Origin: Diplosphaera chodatii
Lineage: Eukaryota > Chlorophyta > Trebouxiophyceae > Prasiolales > Stichococcaceae
Length of the DNA stretch: 64,000 nucleotides
Direction of reading: 5' to 3'
Assembly (NCBI GenBank): GCA_032358165.1
Contig: JAALGY010000012.1
Location: forward strand, 1,674,001 to 1,738,000
In this document: positions 22,950 to 34,276 of the stretch, one piece after another
Layout: every line of letters starts with the position of its first letter
Numbering within the stretch: the first letter of the stretch is position 1
The notes under the pieces: generated by a model
Told to the model about the DNA's origin: nothing
Databases searched by the model: none
Seen by the model: only the letters and a program-made list of their open reading frames with translations
Made by a program: the position numbers and the translations under genes

Positions 22950-25900
22950 ATGCTTTCCGAAACGAAGCCCGAAACCGTCGACCGGGCGCCTCGCCACTTG
23001 CGCTCAATCAAAATTCACGTGCGCATTGCTCAGCCTGAAACATGCTCGGTGCAAGCACCTCCCTCTCCGCGTCATCGAGGCCCCAGCGAGCCTGCGGACA
23101 CCGCTGATGTCAGTCTAGATCAAACGACGGGTCAGCAGGCCAGCAACAGGCGCCAGGCCCCTGCACCAAGGTGGGCGCATCAGGGTCTGCTGGCGGGCCC
23201 ATCCGTATGTGCATGGCACGCCGGCGGGCAGTCGTCCGAACCGCCTGCATGTGTTGCAGCATCCAGCCTGCGCTCGTCCAGTCACACAAGCACGAGCATC
23301 GCGGTCGGCTGGCGGTTGTAGCAGACGCTGGGCCTGCGGTGTGTCATGGCGGTTGCATCCACCAGAGTTTCGTGCCGGGATGCTGTGCTGCATGTTTTGC
23401 AGGCGGCCTGCGCATGCAGCCGGGCGACGGGCAGCGCGGCCAGGGCCAGCGCAATCCCTTTGAAGATCCGCGCAGCGGGCGGCGCCTCCCAGACATCACG
23501 CCCAGGAGGGCCGCAAAAGCCAAGAGGATGCTGGACGCACCGCATCCGGTTAGCCTTGCGCTGTGCGCTCGCTGCTGGCGTGGTGCAGGGGCATTTGCCC
23601 ATCGCTGCATGCCCGTGTCGGCCATGTTGCCGTATCTCCATGTACTGCGCAGATGTGTCCGGAGTTGCGTGACCCTGCATGAAAGCAAGGCATCAGCCCT
23701 GTGCGCCTCCCGTGCAGGTGGGCGACGAAGCGGCTGATGCTGAAGTGCCGGACGACGCCCCAGCGGCGCAGCCGCAGCCGCCGCTCGCGGCGCTGCTGCA
23801 GCAGCCGCAGCTGCAGATGCCGCTGCCGCAGCAGCACCCACAGCAGCTGATGCTGTTGCAGCAGCTGCAGCAGATGCTGCTGCATCAGCAGGCGATGCTG
23901 CCTCTGCAGGCGACGCCCCCGCTGCCTCAGCACCCACAGCAGCAGCAGCTGCCGGTGATGCCACAGCAGCAGCAGGCACAGGCGCCGTCCGCGCAGGGGT
24001 TCAGAGCCCCACGGTGGAATCTGCCGCCTGGAGCCGCTGGCGGGACACACGCCGGCGCTGTCGCAGCTCCCCAGCCGCCAGCGCTGCTGCACCAGCTGCT
24101 GCAGCAGTACCTGCTGCAATACGGGCCGCCGCACAACCTGCAGCAGCAGCCGCCATCGCTGTTGCATGCACAGCAGCCGCCGCTGCTGCATGCACCGCAG
24201 CATCTGGGGGCACAGCAGCCGCCTCAGCAGCAGCATCAGCAGCAGCAGCAGCTGCATGCACCGCAGCATCTGCATGCACCGCAGCATCTGCAAGCACAGC
24301 AGCCGCCACCGCTGCTGCAGCAGCCGCCTCAGCAGCTGCATGCACAGCAGCAGCAGCAGCCGCCGCCTCAGCAGCTGCATGCACCGCAGCATCTGCAGGC
24401 ACAGCAGCCGCCACCGCTGCATGCACCGCCGCCTCAGCAGCAGCACGCACAGCAGCAGCAGCAGCGGGAGCCCACAGACGACGGCGCCAGCGGCAAGCGC
24501 CGCACCACAAGCAAGCACGACACACCGGAGGGCAGGGGGAAACGGCGGGTGGGCTCCAGCGTCGGTGGCGGAGTCACGCCTCGTCCCTGCCTTTGCCCTG
24601 TCGCCGCCTGGCCCTGCACCTGGGACAGCGCACACTGATGGGGCTGTTGCCTGCCTGCAGGCACGGACGCCGGCGGCGGTCGATCCACACGTCGACCCGG
24701 AGACCATCGACAAGCAGCCACAGGTCCCGTCGGCAGCCTCCAGGCTGACGGCGGAGCAGGTGTGCAAAGAGCCTGATCGCACTCCTTGCTGTGCTCTTCT
24801 GCCATGGCGCTTTCCCGACACACCTCGCGGCCCCTGCCATGTGCAAACATCGGCTCACCTGGCTGCCGACGCCTTCCCGCCCTGCAGGTGCAGCTGGAGT
24901 GGGCGGCGGCGGCGGAGCTCCCACCGGACACCGACGACTGCTGGGTGCCATACGGGGCGGGCGCCGCGGACGAGGTAGGCGGGCAGCGCACCGCCAGCAT
25001 GTTGCACGGCCGTGGACGCCTCGATCAGAACAAGCCTTTGCCGCCGTCTGCACTGCCTTGCACCCCTCCTGCACTCATCTCACCCCGCCCCTGGTGACGA
25101 AATCCACTGCACACGGGCGCAGGCGGCCGCTTCTACGGCGCATCAGCCCGCCGGCGCGCCCACCGCCGACCTGGTGGGCCGCGTCGCATCACCGGGACAG
25201 TCACGCTTTGAGGCAGTGCTTCCGGCGCATTGTCAGCCAGGCCAGCCAAGGACGCGCTTTCTGTGCAAGCAGAGCTCCGTCGCCCATCCACCACCGCCCC
25301 TCTTGTGGCTGCTGTGCAGGCCGCCGACGGGCGGCCGGCAGCCACGCGGGCCGCTGCGGCTGGCGGTGGTGCTGGCGGGGCGCCGCCAGCGCTCGTCCGG
25401 GTGCGCATCACTGGATGCTGTGGCTGGGTGGCCAGCGCTGACGGCACAGTCTACACATCCACCTCCCCACCAGCCCCGTCGACCGTCACGTCCCGCTCAT
25501 GACTCTGCACCTGTTTGCACAGGGCGGCGCGGGGCGCCGCCCCTCCAGCACGGACCCGGATGTGGGCGACTGGGACCTGTGGGACCCGTCTCAACTGCAG
25601 CTGGCACCGCTGCAGCAGGCACGCCGACCCTGCGGGTCGTGTAGTAGGCAGCCTCTGCCTCTGCATGCATGCACAGTTCCAGCGCTTGCAGACCTGCAGT
25701 GCAGTGCCTTGCACTGCATGTGCACAGCACCTTGAGCCCACCACCTTGCGTCCACCACCGCACAGAGCCCACCGAGGAGCCCACGGAGCAGCTGGCAACG
25801 CGAGGCGGTCGCCGCCGTCGCCAGCACCCGGGACCCTGTACCCACAGTGGTGCCCTGCTGCAGGTGCCAGGCGCGGGGGCCCCTGGCGGGGCGGCAGGGT

Positions 25901-25962
25901 TTGGGTCACCCCTGCCGCAGTCGCCCGCCGCGCCGGTCGCGGCGCAGGCCCCGCAGCCCGCA

Positions 25963-25993
<31 letters not shown>

Positions 25994-27978
25994 GGGGGCA
26001 GGTGCCCTGCGGTTGCAAGTCATCTGCTTTGCTGGCTTGCAGTGCAACCCCCTTCTTTGCACCCTTTTTTCCCCCAGGGAACAGCAAGAGCACACAACCA
26101 AACAGCCAGGGCTTGTCGTGGCAAACTGTGCTGCAGGGCCGAGGGAGCGCAGGCGCGCCCCAGCTGCAGCTGCTGCCAGACGAGCCGGCGGCGGCGCAGC
26201 AGCAGCAGGGCGGCGTGGTGACGACCCCGCAGCAGGTGTGCAGAGCGGTGGCGTCTCTCTTCAAACGCCTGGACAGCCCTGCGCGCTGGCTGCCTTCCGC
26301 ACCGTCCAGTAAGGGTCCAGGAAGCTGCGTCAAACCCCGTCGCCGCTGTTGCGGGAGGGCAGGAGGGCTTGAGGGTACCGAAGTCACACCTCTGTGCAGC
26401 ACAGGGTGGGGACAGTGCCACATGTGGTGTCAGATTCACCATGTCAGCGAGCAGCATGCATGGCAGCGGCAGCTGCTGTGAGCAGGCACACACCTGTGGC
26501 AAAGATCAGACTCGGAGCAACCTGATGCCACAGCAGACGCACTTCTAGCAACACATCCCTCCTTGCTCGTGCCCGACACCAGAGGGGTCTGGCCTGCCAA
26601 TGCGGACAACGTCTGTGTAAAACGTTGTGCTGCAGGGCCCCAGGAGCGGCGCGGATGTGGCGGCGCCCCAGCAGCCCGCGCAGCAGCAGCAGCAGCAGTC
26701 TCTGGTGGACACGCCGCCGCCGCCACAGCAGCGGCAGCAGCACCAGCAGCAGGTGCGCAAACTGCGCTGGCCATACCCGGGGTGCCCAGCCCAGCACACG
26801 GGCTGGGACCATGCATACACGGATGCTGCTGTGCTGCTGCAAGCTCAGCAGCTGCTGTCGCTCGCAGGCGGGCGCGAGCGTCGCGGCTGCCACGCCCGCA
26901 GCGGATCCCACGCCAACGTCGCAGCCGCCGGTGCGCTGCGCTGCCTGCTGTCACATTTCAGAATGTGACACAGCAACTGCACCTGCCCCCCATGCTCGGA
27001 GGAGCCGACGTGCAACAAAGCCTGGCTTTCTGGAAACCCCCGCAGGCGCAGGGCACGGCGGCGCCGGCGCCCGCGGCCAGCGAGACCGCTCGCGCTGCGT
27101 CCAACGAGAATGAGGCGGGCCTGGCGGCGCGCGCCCTGATCAGCGGCGCCGACGACCCCAGCGTGCGCCTTTGGTTCCGACCTGAGCGCTGCCAGTCCCG
27201 TGCGGCAGTAAGCACCACAGCCAGCAGCATCACCATCACCGTTGCCGCCAGGCCCTGCGACTGACCCCTCGCCCCGGCCCCTCAAACAGGAGTGCACCGA
27301 GGCGGCGCTGCACCAGGGGATCGCAACCATCCTGCGCACCGACACAGCGCGCCTGGGGCAGGTCATCAGGCGCCAGGTGGGGTGGCGCGCAGCTGCTGCT
27401 GCCCCCGGCTTCCCTGTGGCAAACCGCAGCATGTGCATGATCAGCTCGGCTGCGGCCCTCCGAGCTGAACACACATACCGTTTGCCTGCAGCTGGACCTG
27501 TCCGCGCCGGGGGCGGACCCGGCGGCGCTGGCCGCCCAGCTGCTGGACACCTGCACGTGGTACGTCGGGGTGGTGCGGGAGGTCGGAACCATGGCGGTGA
27601 GCTGCGGGTCAATGTGCAAGGTTGACGCTGTGTGTGTGTGACTGCTTCATGTCGTTGCTGCTTTGCAAACAGCTTGCAACATCAGAGGTCTGTACGGGCC
27701 GGTATGCCTGTACATAGATGTATTTCTATGAATATGCCTACATATGCTTTACTTTGGCAAAGTTTGCTGTCCAGGCGGCGGCGGGCGAACCCGACCCCGC
27801 AGACTGGTCGCGGCGCGCCCTGCGCGCCCAGCTGGAGTCCCTCGACGAGGCCGCGACCGAGGCGGTGCTGGAGCGCAACCGCCTGCGGGTGGGCTGCCCG
27901 TCCCTTCCCGAGTCTAAAGCAGCCACCCTTGATTCCCTGGCCGGCTGGGTGGCCGCGCAGGGAGTGTGCTCGGATTGA
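22950..27978 (+). CDS. Very large glutamine-rich protein, function unknown
   Basis: At least 14 exons. A candidate ATG at 22950 (MLSETKPETVDRAPRHLRS) may be the start; an alternative is at 23414 inside the exon MQPGDGQRGQGQRNPFEDPR. Exon 23.72-24.6 kb is almost wholly Q/P/L/H-rich with repeated LHAPQHLQAQQPPP-type units, ending in a basic patch (GKRRTTSKHD, GRGKRR). Then HVDPETIDKQPQVPSAASRL (24.7 kb), LEWAAAAELPPDTDDCWVPY (24.9 kb), VGDWDLWDPSQLQLAPLQQ (25.56 kb), a polyalanine run (25.96 kb) and further Q-rich exons. The C-terminus is more ordered: LAARALISGADDPSVRLWF (27.12-27.18 kb), HQGIATILRTDTARLGQVIR (27.31-27.37 kb), LLDTCTWYVGVVREVGTMA (27.54-27.60 kb) and LRAQLESLDEAATEAVLERN (27.82-27.88 kb). 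Stop near 27976. The Q-rich body resembles Mediator or other transcription coactivators in composition only; no family is assigned. Confidence 0.65.
24160..24460 (+). repeat. Coding minisatellite, LHAPQHLQAQQPP-type units
   Basis: Within the Q-rich exon, a unit around CTGCATGCACCGCAGCATCT followed by GCAGGCACAGCAGCCGCC recurs several times with small changes. The reading frame is kept through all copies, so length change here alters only the number of His/Gln/Pro repeats. Confidence 0.8.
25964..25998 (+). repeat. (GGC)n run encoding polyalanine
   Basis: About ten GGC-type triplets followed by a G run, inside an exon of the Q-rich gene and read as polyalanine then Gly-Gly. Confidence 0.8.
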
Positions 27979-28590
27979 ATAGTTGTTGGGCGTTTTAAAC
28001 CCTGGTGGAGCTTGGGCTGCTGGCCTGGCTGTTGTGAACGAATCTGGTGTGCAACCCTGCAGCTCAAGCTGGCCGACGTGTGACGGGCGGCGGGAGCAGG
28101 CTTGTGGACATGTGTGCGGGACGGCGCACGACGGGTGCCGGCGGCGCGATGCGGGGCCTGTTGCCCTGCTGCGCTGCTGCGGACTGGCTGGCTGGCTGGG
28201 TGTGAGTCAGCTTGGCGGGTGACAGGACAGGGTTTTGTGCATTGTGCATGGCGATGGACGGTGTGGGATTCTGCTTGGAGCTCCTTTGTTTGTGCGCATG
28301 CTCTGACTGGGCCGACCCGGTCGCCCTTTCTGACAGTGGGTCAAAGGACGTGTTCCAGACGTGTCAGGACGTGCTTGTGTGGGTCAGGATGTGTTTTGTG
28401 CGAGTGTAAGCAGACTGCCGCAGTCGTGCAAGCAGGTAGCACCGCGCGACCTTTTGGGACGCGCGCAGACCAACAGCGGGTCTCAAGGGCCACTTTGCCG
28501 GTGGCTCAAGGGATACGATCCTTTCAAAGTGAATGTGGTCCTTTTCTGGTCCTTTCAATGCACCGAATCTTGCTTGACAAAGGATCGACC

Positions 28591-28742
28591 GTGGACCGGG
28601 GATCGAACCGGGGACCTGCCGCGTGGTCAAACGACCGGCGGAGCGGCGAGCATATAACCCGGATTAATTTCCGTTTCGATCGATCGGGCCCCACCGGCCC
28701 ACCGGGACCACGCGGCGGGTCCCCGGTTCGATCCCCGGTCAC
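28591..28742. repeat. Inverted repeat with tRNA-like B boxes
   Basis: Left arm 28591-28641 and right arm 28691-28742 are inverted copies of about 50 bp with roughly 80-85% identity. Each arm contains GGTTCGATCCCCGG (left arm on the minus strand, right arm on the plus strand), which matches the tRNA TPsiC-arm / Pol III B-box pattern GGTTCGANNCC. On the minus strand, GGGTTATATGCTC upstream loosely resembles an A box. A 5-bp stem GCCGC/GCGGC encloses 20 nt where an anticodon arm would be. No full cloverleaf forms: the T stem has a central C-C mismatch and no acceptor stem was found. Best read as a tRNA-derived SINE fragment or pseudo-tRNA palindrome. Confidence 0.6.
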
Positions 28743-28837
28743 GGCGCCGTTCCTTATTTGTTGAGGTTTGAATCCTCCAAAAGGACCACGGCCCCCTCGA
28801 AGGAGGACCCTTTGTCACCACGCGTGACCACCCAGAA

Positions 28838-29145
28838 AACAGACACACCCAGAAAACAGACACACCCAACAGAAAACAGAAAGACGCGAGAAAACAGAGA
28901 CATCTCAGAGAGAACAGACGGGCCCCTTGTCAATCACAAGGGGGTTTTGTGAGAAAAGAGAAAACAGAGACAGCCAACAGAAAACAGAGACAGCCAAGAG
29001 ACATCCAAGAGAAAACAGAAGGACAAGAGAAAACAGAGACACCCAAGAGAAAACAGACGGACAAAACAGATGGTCGTTGACAAAGGGCCCCCAAAAGAGA
29101 AAACAGAGACATCCAAAAGAGAAAACAGACACATCCGCGTAGAAG
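28838..29145 (+). repeat. Tandem array of AGAAAACAGAGACA(CCCAAG)
   Basis: A purine-rich array in which AGAAAACAGA recurs about every 14-22 bp, with linkers such as CACACCC, GACAGCCA and CACCCAAG. The strand asymmetry (A/G on plus) is extreme. It sits between the tRNA-like inverted repeat and the main GGATCC field, interrupted once by CCCCTTGTCAATCACAAGGGG, a short palindrome near 28922-28942. Confidence 0.85.
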
Positions 29146-32100
29146 AAAACCTACCTCCATCGAGAGAACAGATATTCTCTGGTGTGGATCCTTTGTCAGT
29201 TGACAAGGTCCTTTCGATGCACCCGCCAAAGGATCCTGGTCACTCCAAAAGGATCGATGGCTATCTGACAAAGGATCGCAGTGGCCAAAGGGATCCTTTG
29301 TCAGTCGACAAGGTCCCTTTCAAGGCACCAACAAAGGATCAACGGTCACCTTGAAGGGACCGTGGCCACTTCAAAAGGATCCCAGTGACCACACGGATCC
29401 AACGTCAACAGGATCCTTCGTTGTTACAAAGGATCCTTTGTCAGTCGACGAGGTCCTTCGATGCACAAACAAAGGATCCTGGTCACTAACAAAGGATGCC
29501 GGCGCACTCCAACAAAGGATCGCAGTGGCCAGAAGGATCCTTTGTCACACGGATCCTTTGTCAGTAACAAAGGACCTTGGTGCCTCGAAAGGGACCGCGG
29601 TCACTGTAAAAGGATCCCAGTGACCACACGGATCCAGCCACAACAGGATCCTTTGACAGATCAATTGACAAGGTCCTTGGGATGCACAAACAAAGGATCC
29701 TGGCGCACTCTAACAAAGGATCCCGGCTCATTCTGACAAAGGGTTTCCAGTGACCAGATGGATCCTTTGTGAGACCCGACCATACACCATCACAAAAGGA
29801 GCATGGCTCTCTGACAAAGGATCCAAGTGGCCATCGTTCTACTGTTAACAGGATCCCGTGTCACGTGGATCCGTTGTCAAATGTTGACAAGGTCCTGTCG
29901 ATGCGCCAACAAAGGATCGGGTGATTTTTAAAAGGATCCTAGTCACCAAAAGGGATCCCAATGCAACTGTGATCCTTTGTGAGAGCCGACAAAGGATCCT
30001 GTTCGCTCCAAAAAGACCATGGCTCTCTAACAAAGGATCACAGGGACCAAAAGGATCCTTTGTCAATCGTCAGGGTCCTTTCGAGGCACCAACAAGGGAT
30101 CCTTTAGTCACTCCAAAAGGGCCACGGCTCACTCCAACAAAGGATCCAGTGGTCCTTTGTTAGAGCCGACAAAGGATTAAAGTCACTCCAAATAGAGCAT
30201 CGCTCACTCTAATAAAGGACCCAGTCCATTGAAAACGACCGACAAAGGATCCGACCAACTGACAAAGGATCACGCTGCCGACTGACAAAGGACCCCAGTG
30301 ACATCAGGGTTGACCGACATCGCCGTGAACATAGAGCTTTCCGCATCGAACAAAAGGAGCCACAGTGCCAGGTAACAACGCTGGATGCCACTGGATCCTT
30401 TGTTGGCATGGATCAAAAGAGGTTCTCAGGCCAACTAACACAGGATCGTAACGTCAAATGACAAAGGACCCTTTGTCGATGGTCGACCACCGTGATCCAT
30501 CTGATAAATGTTATACACCAACAAAGGATCGAAAGTCGGCACCGCCCTTGCTCCAACTTTGTGACAACCAAGGACCGTGCGCGCGTTTGACAACGGATCC
30601 TTTGTCATGTGACTGGATCTCCTTTGATTGAAACAGACAAAGAGTTGACCAACAAAGGATCGGTAGTCCGTCGGAACAAAGGCCCGATTCAGCCACCCCG
30701 AATAAGCAGCCAATTCCTTTGTGAGTGGCGACCACCAATAAAGGATCGCGGCGTGGTCCTCTAACAAATGACCTGCTGACAACACTTAGATCCTTTGTTG
30801 CATTGCACTGTTGATCCTTTGTCAGGTGGTCGATGACAGCACGTAAATAAATGGCATGGTCCTCTAAACAAAGGATCCTGTGGTCACTGTGGATCCTTTA
30901 CTTGTTGCATGGCACTGTGATCCTTTGTCAGGTATGTGGCGACGACGGCACGTAAATGACGTGGCCCTCCCAGTGTTGATTGGCAAATGACGTGTGTCTC
31001 TAACAAAGGATCCTGTGGCCATTGTGATCCTTTTCATTGTGATCCTTTGTTGTATGGCACTGCGATCCTTTGTTGATTGGCAAATGACGTGTGTCTCTAA
31101 CAAAGGATCCTGTGGTCACTGTGATCCTTTTTTGTATGGCACTGCGATCCTTTGTTGATTACTTGGCAAATGACGTGTGTCTCTAACAAAGGATCCTGTG
31201 GTCACTGTGATCCTTTGTTGTATGGCACTGCGATCCTTTGTTGATTAATTGGCAAATCACGTGGTCTCCTCTAACAAAGGATCTTAGTGGTCACCGTGAT
31301 CCTTTGTAAAATGGCACTGTACGTGATCCTTTGTCAGGTGGCGACGTTGGCACGTAGATGACATGGCCCTCCAACAAAGGATCTCAGTGATCCTTTTTTG
31401 TTGATTGGCAAACGACGTGATCCTCTAATTAAGGACCCCAGTGACCACAGGATCCTTTGTTGTATGGCAAATGACGTGATCCTCTAATTAAGGATCCCAG
31501 TGACCACAGGATCCTTTGTTGTATGGCAAATGACGTGGCCCAGTGACCACAGGATCCTTTGTTGTATTGTACATAACGTGGTCCTCTAACAAAGGATCCC
31601 AGTGGTCACGAGGATCCTTTGTTGTATTGCACTGTTGATCCTTTGTCAGGTGGCGACGACGGCACGTACATGACGTGGTCCCTAACAAAGGATCCACTGG
31701 TCACTGGGATCCTTTGTTGTATGGCAAATGACATGGTCCAGTGACCACAGGATCCTTTGTTGTATTGTACATAACGTGGTCCTCTAACGAAGGGCATTGT
31801 GACCCTTTGTTAATTGGCAAATGACGTGGTCCTCTAGTAAAGGATCCTGTGGTCACTGGGATCCTTTGTTGCATGGCACTGTGATCCTTTGTTGATTAAT
31901 TGGCAAATGACGTGTGTCCTCTAACAAAGGATCCTGTGGTCACTGGGATCCTTTGTTGCATGGCACTGTGATCCTTTGTCAGGTGGCGACGATAGGTAGA
32001 GATGCGCCTGGGAGCGGGCTTCCAACAAAGGATCGAAGTGGTCTCTAACAAAGGATCGGCTTCTCGCAATAGCAATCGCCACGCCATTCGCTGCGCTCCA

Positions 32101-32372
32101 GGGCGGAAGTGGGTCGCGGGTTTAGAATCTCACTGAGGAGCGCTGTGGTGCGTTTGTGCAGTTTACGCCTGGTTTAAAGAGGGGTTCAAAGAGCGACACA
32201 TGCACACACCACACACGTGCTGGAGCCATTGTGAAGCTAGGGCTGCCTTTCCTGCTTCCTCGAACTGTTGAAGAGCTATTGCCTATCACCATCTTGTGAA
32301 AGGAAGCCAAAGAGCGACACACGACATTGACCATCTGTCTCAGAAATTTTACGCCGTCGTTTTTTGGAGTCG

Positions 32373-33393
32373 TCATTGCAGAACAGGGCACAAGATGCGA
32401 TTGCCGTCCGCACTGGCCAACAGCTGCTGAAGTCTAACCTCTGCTTCTCCTGCCAACTGTGCTTTCTCGGCGCACCTCAGCACCTGGCATCAACGAGCAG
32501 TGTATACGCAAGTGAGGCACTGCTCTTGAGAATGCACAGTTCCGCATGAGGCATGTCATATGGTAGCTAATGCTTGCCTAGTTGCGGGGTGCCATCTCAC
32601 CTGGATGAATGAACGCAGCTTCTCTACATTGGTGATTCTGCGAACGCGTGTTTCAAGAGCCTTGTCGCTCATGGTCTTCATCCTGGAACCGCATGATAGT
32701 TAAGATGAGATGGCACCAGCCAGCAGTATTGGCTGCAAGGGTGGGCATATGAGCCCCTGGATATAAGTACATCTTTTGAATAGGTTGGCATGCCAGGCCC
32801 TGATATGACGGTTGTGATGATTGATGTTGAAGAACATGGGAAGTACACCACCTGTAGCTGTTGTGTGCATGCAGCGCAAGCTCGTACTCCTGCTGGTCCT
32901 CCTCACAAAGTTGTGCCGGCAGCTTGTGAATCACAGTCACTCGTGTTCTGGCGCTGCACAGCAGAGTGTGTATGCTGCGCTCACATGGCATCGCATTGCC
33001 AGCCACCTCGGCACGATGTTGTTGGAGAGGTCGCAGCCTGTTGTACCCAACGCAGGCAACCATCATACTCACGTGCAAATGGGCTGCACTTCGGGGGGAG
33101 CCTGCCGCAGCCGGGCCGACTGCCGCGTTGGCTGGGCTCTGCCGCTGTTCGGGGCTCGCTCAACCTTCTGCAATGCAAGCCACATCATGCACTGAACCGA
33201 GGGCTGGAGGCATGCAGCCCAGGTGCTTCTCGGTGAGCCGTGGCATCATGCTTCACTTTGCAGCCTTCCTTGCCTTCCTCTGGCCAGCGGGCTGCTGGGC
33301 TGCTTCGAGGCCAAGTGCCGCCAATGCTGCTTTGTTTTGCCTGATGCGCTCGGCGCGCAGCTGCTCCAGCAGGTTTGGCTGTGTGTCTGCCAT
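32373..33393 (-). CDS. Small basic protein, 169 aa, five exons, function unknown
   Basis: All five exons could be resolved with matching phases: 33274-33393, 33073-33167, 32852-32953, 32601-32682 and 32373-32483 (510 nt with TGA). The start ATG at 33393 opens MADTQPNLLEQLRAERIRQN followed by KAALAALGLEA. An 'E-R-I--NK--L--LGL' helix followed by an Arg/Ser basic patch (TRQSARLRQAPPEVQP) is common near the N-terminus of plant and algal nuclear proteins. Then VIHKLPAQLCEEDQQEYELA, KALETRVRRITNVEKLRSFI, and a C-terminal helix GEAEVRLQQLLASADGNRI ending CPVLQ. Intron 1 needs a GC donor (AAG|GCAAGG); the others are GT-AG. I do not recognise a characterised family; nuclear or chromatin location is inferred from the basic patch. 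It is divergently placed to the kinase gene, 884 bp away. Confidence 0.8.
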
Positions 33394-34276
33394 GTCATCT
33401 CACTGCCGACTGCTCGCCCGGCAGCTGGTGTGTGAGCAAATTCAGGTCATTCCGCTCCATGCGTGCGGCCGCATTGCATTGTGTTCATTGTGCACGAGCT
33501 GCTGCTGCTGACGCACTGGACGGCAGCGGCGTGCGGTAGTGGTGGACACTGATGACGAGCACCCGACAGTTATCCAGGTTGAGGTCGCTCTGATTTTGCT
33601 TTTCTTTCGAGCACCGAAGTTTGAATGTCTGTGGTGTCAGTGGCCTTGTTAACAGTATGAGCTACACCTGAGTGTCACCGCGGTTCAAATATCACAGCCA
33701 TTCTGTCCGCAAATGTGCAACACAGAGGCGCAGATCATCATGGATACCTCCTGTTGCACTTTCTTGGGCAATGGCTGGAAGCTGGTACAGGTGAAGCAGC
33801 CCGTATTTGAGATCGTCTGGCGACGTACCGCCCAAATCGCACGCCCTTGTGCGGAGTCCTCACCTACGTGGAAGCCTTTCAGATGAGGCAAGTCTGGGAT
33901 ATTGCTGCGTTTCATCCGCTGATATGTTGATCAGCGCCCACCCCCGCATGCCAGCCCGCACATTCGGCGCGTCGTGTGTCCGTGCAAACAGCCCGCCCAG
34001 ACCTGCCAGCGCCATGCAGTGCTTGCTGTTGACGGCAATGTACATTCTTACAGCCAGCATCACAGAGTTGTGCGCACAATCTACGTCAGCGGCCACTCAC
34101 ACATGCCCCTGACGACTACGTCCTCCGTCAGGGCCAGGGCGTCGTGATTGCAACAGGGGCGTCAGCCCTGCCAGCCTCTCACTGCACGCTGCGAGGCTGA
34201 ACGAGGCCAATGCATGCCTGCGGACAGCGTGCCTAAGGACGACATGGCTGCGACGCGCTGATCGATCGCAGCAAGC
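33394..34276. promoter_or_regulatory. Divergent intergenic region
   Basis: Lies between the ATG of the 169-aa protein gene (minus) and the ATG of the large kinase gene (plus), so it should hold both 5' UTRs and promoters. Open frames with signal-peptide-like hydrophobic stretches overlap its right edge on the minus strand, but they conflict with the phase-supported plus-strand first exon. No specific regulatory motif is supported. Confidence 0.5.

Larger units (their letters stand above)
28574..32075. repeat. Satellite island: ACAAAGGATC / GATCCTTTGT motif field
   Basis: About 3.5 kb saturated with the decamer ACAAAGGATC and its reverse complement GATCCTTTGT, often fused as near-palindromes centred on GGATCC. 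There are several dozen copies in each orientation. Spacing is irregular in the left part, with linkers such as CAGTGACCA, GTCACTCC and GTCAGTCGACAAGGTC. In the right part a longer unit appears: TGGCAAATGACG recurs at 30981, 31078, 31164 and 31250, a period near 86 bp, with GTATGGCACTG and GGTCACTGTGATCC inside. GC content is visibly lower than in the flanks. No long coding frame or transposon protein was seen. The island begins just after the Q-rich gene and stops just before the small gene at 32.4 kb. Confidence 0.9.

Noticed and set aside
23550..24821. 423-codon minus-strand Leu-rich ORF
   Set aside because: Reverse complement of CAG-rich coding sequence; the plus strand has the splice-consistent Q-rich exon.
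28591..28745. Functional tRNA gene
   Set aside because: Only B-box/T-arm-like sequence is present; no acceptor stem, the T stem has a mismatch and the anticodon-like loop is 20 nt without U33.
28574..32075. CRISPR array
   Set aside because: Motifs occur in both orientations with irregular spacing, there are no uniform repeats and spacers, and the DNA is eukaryotic nuclear.
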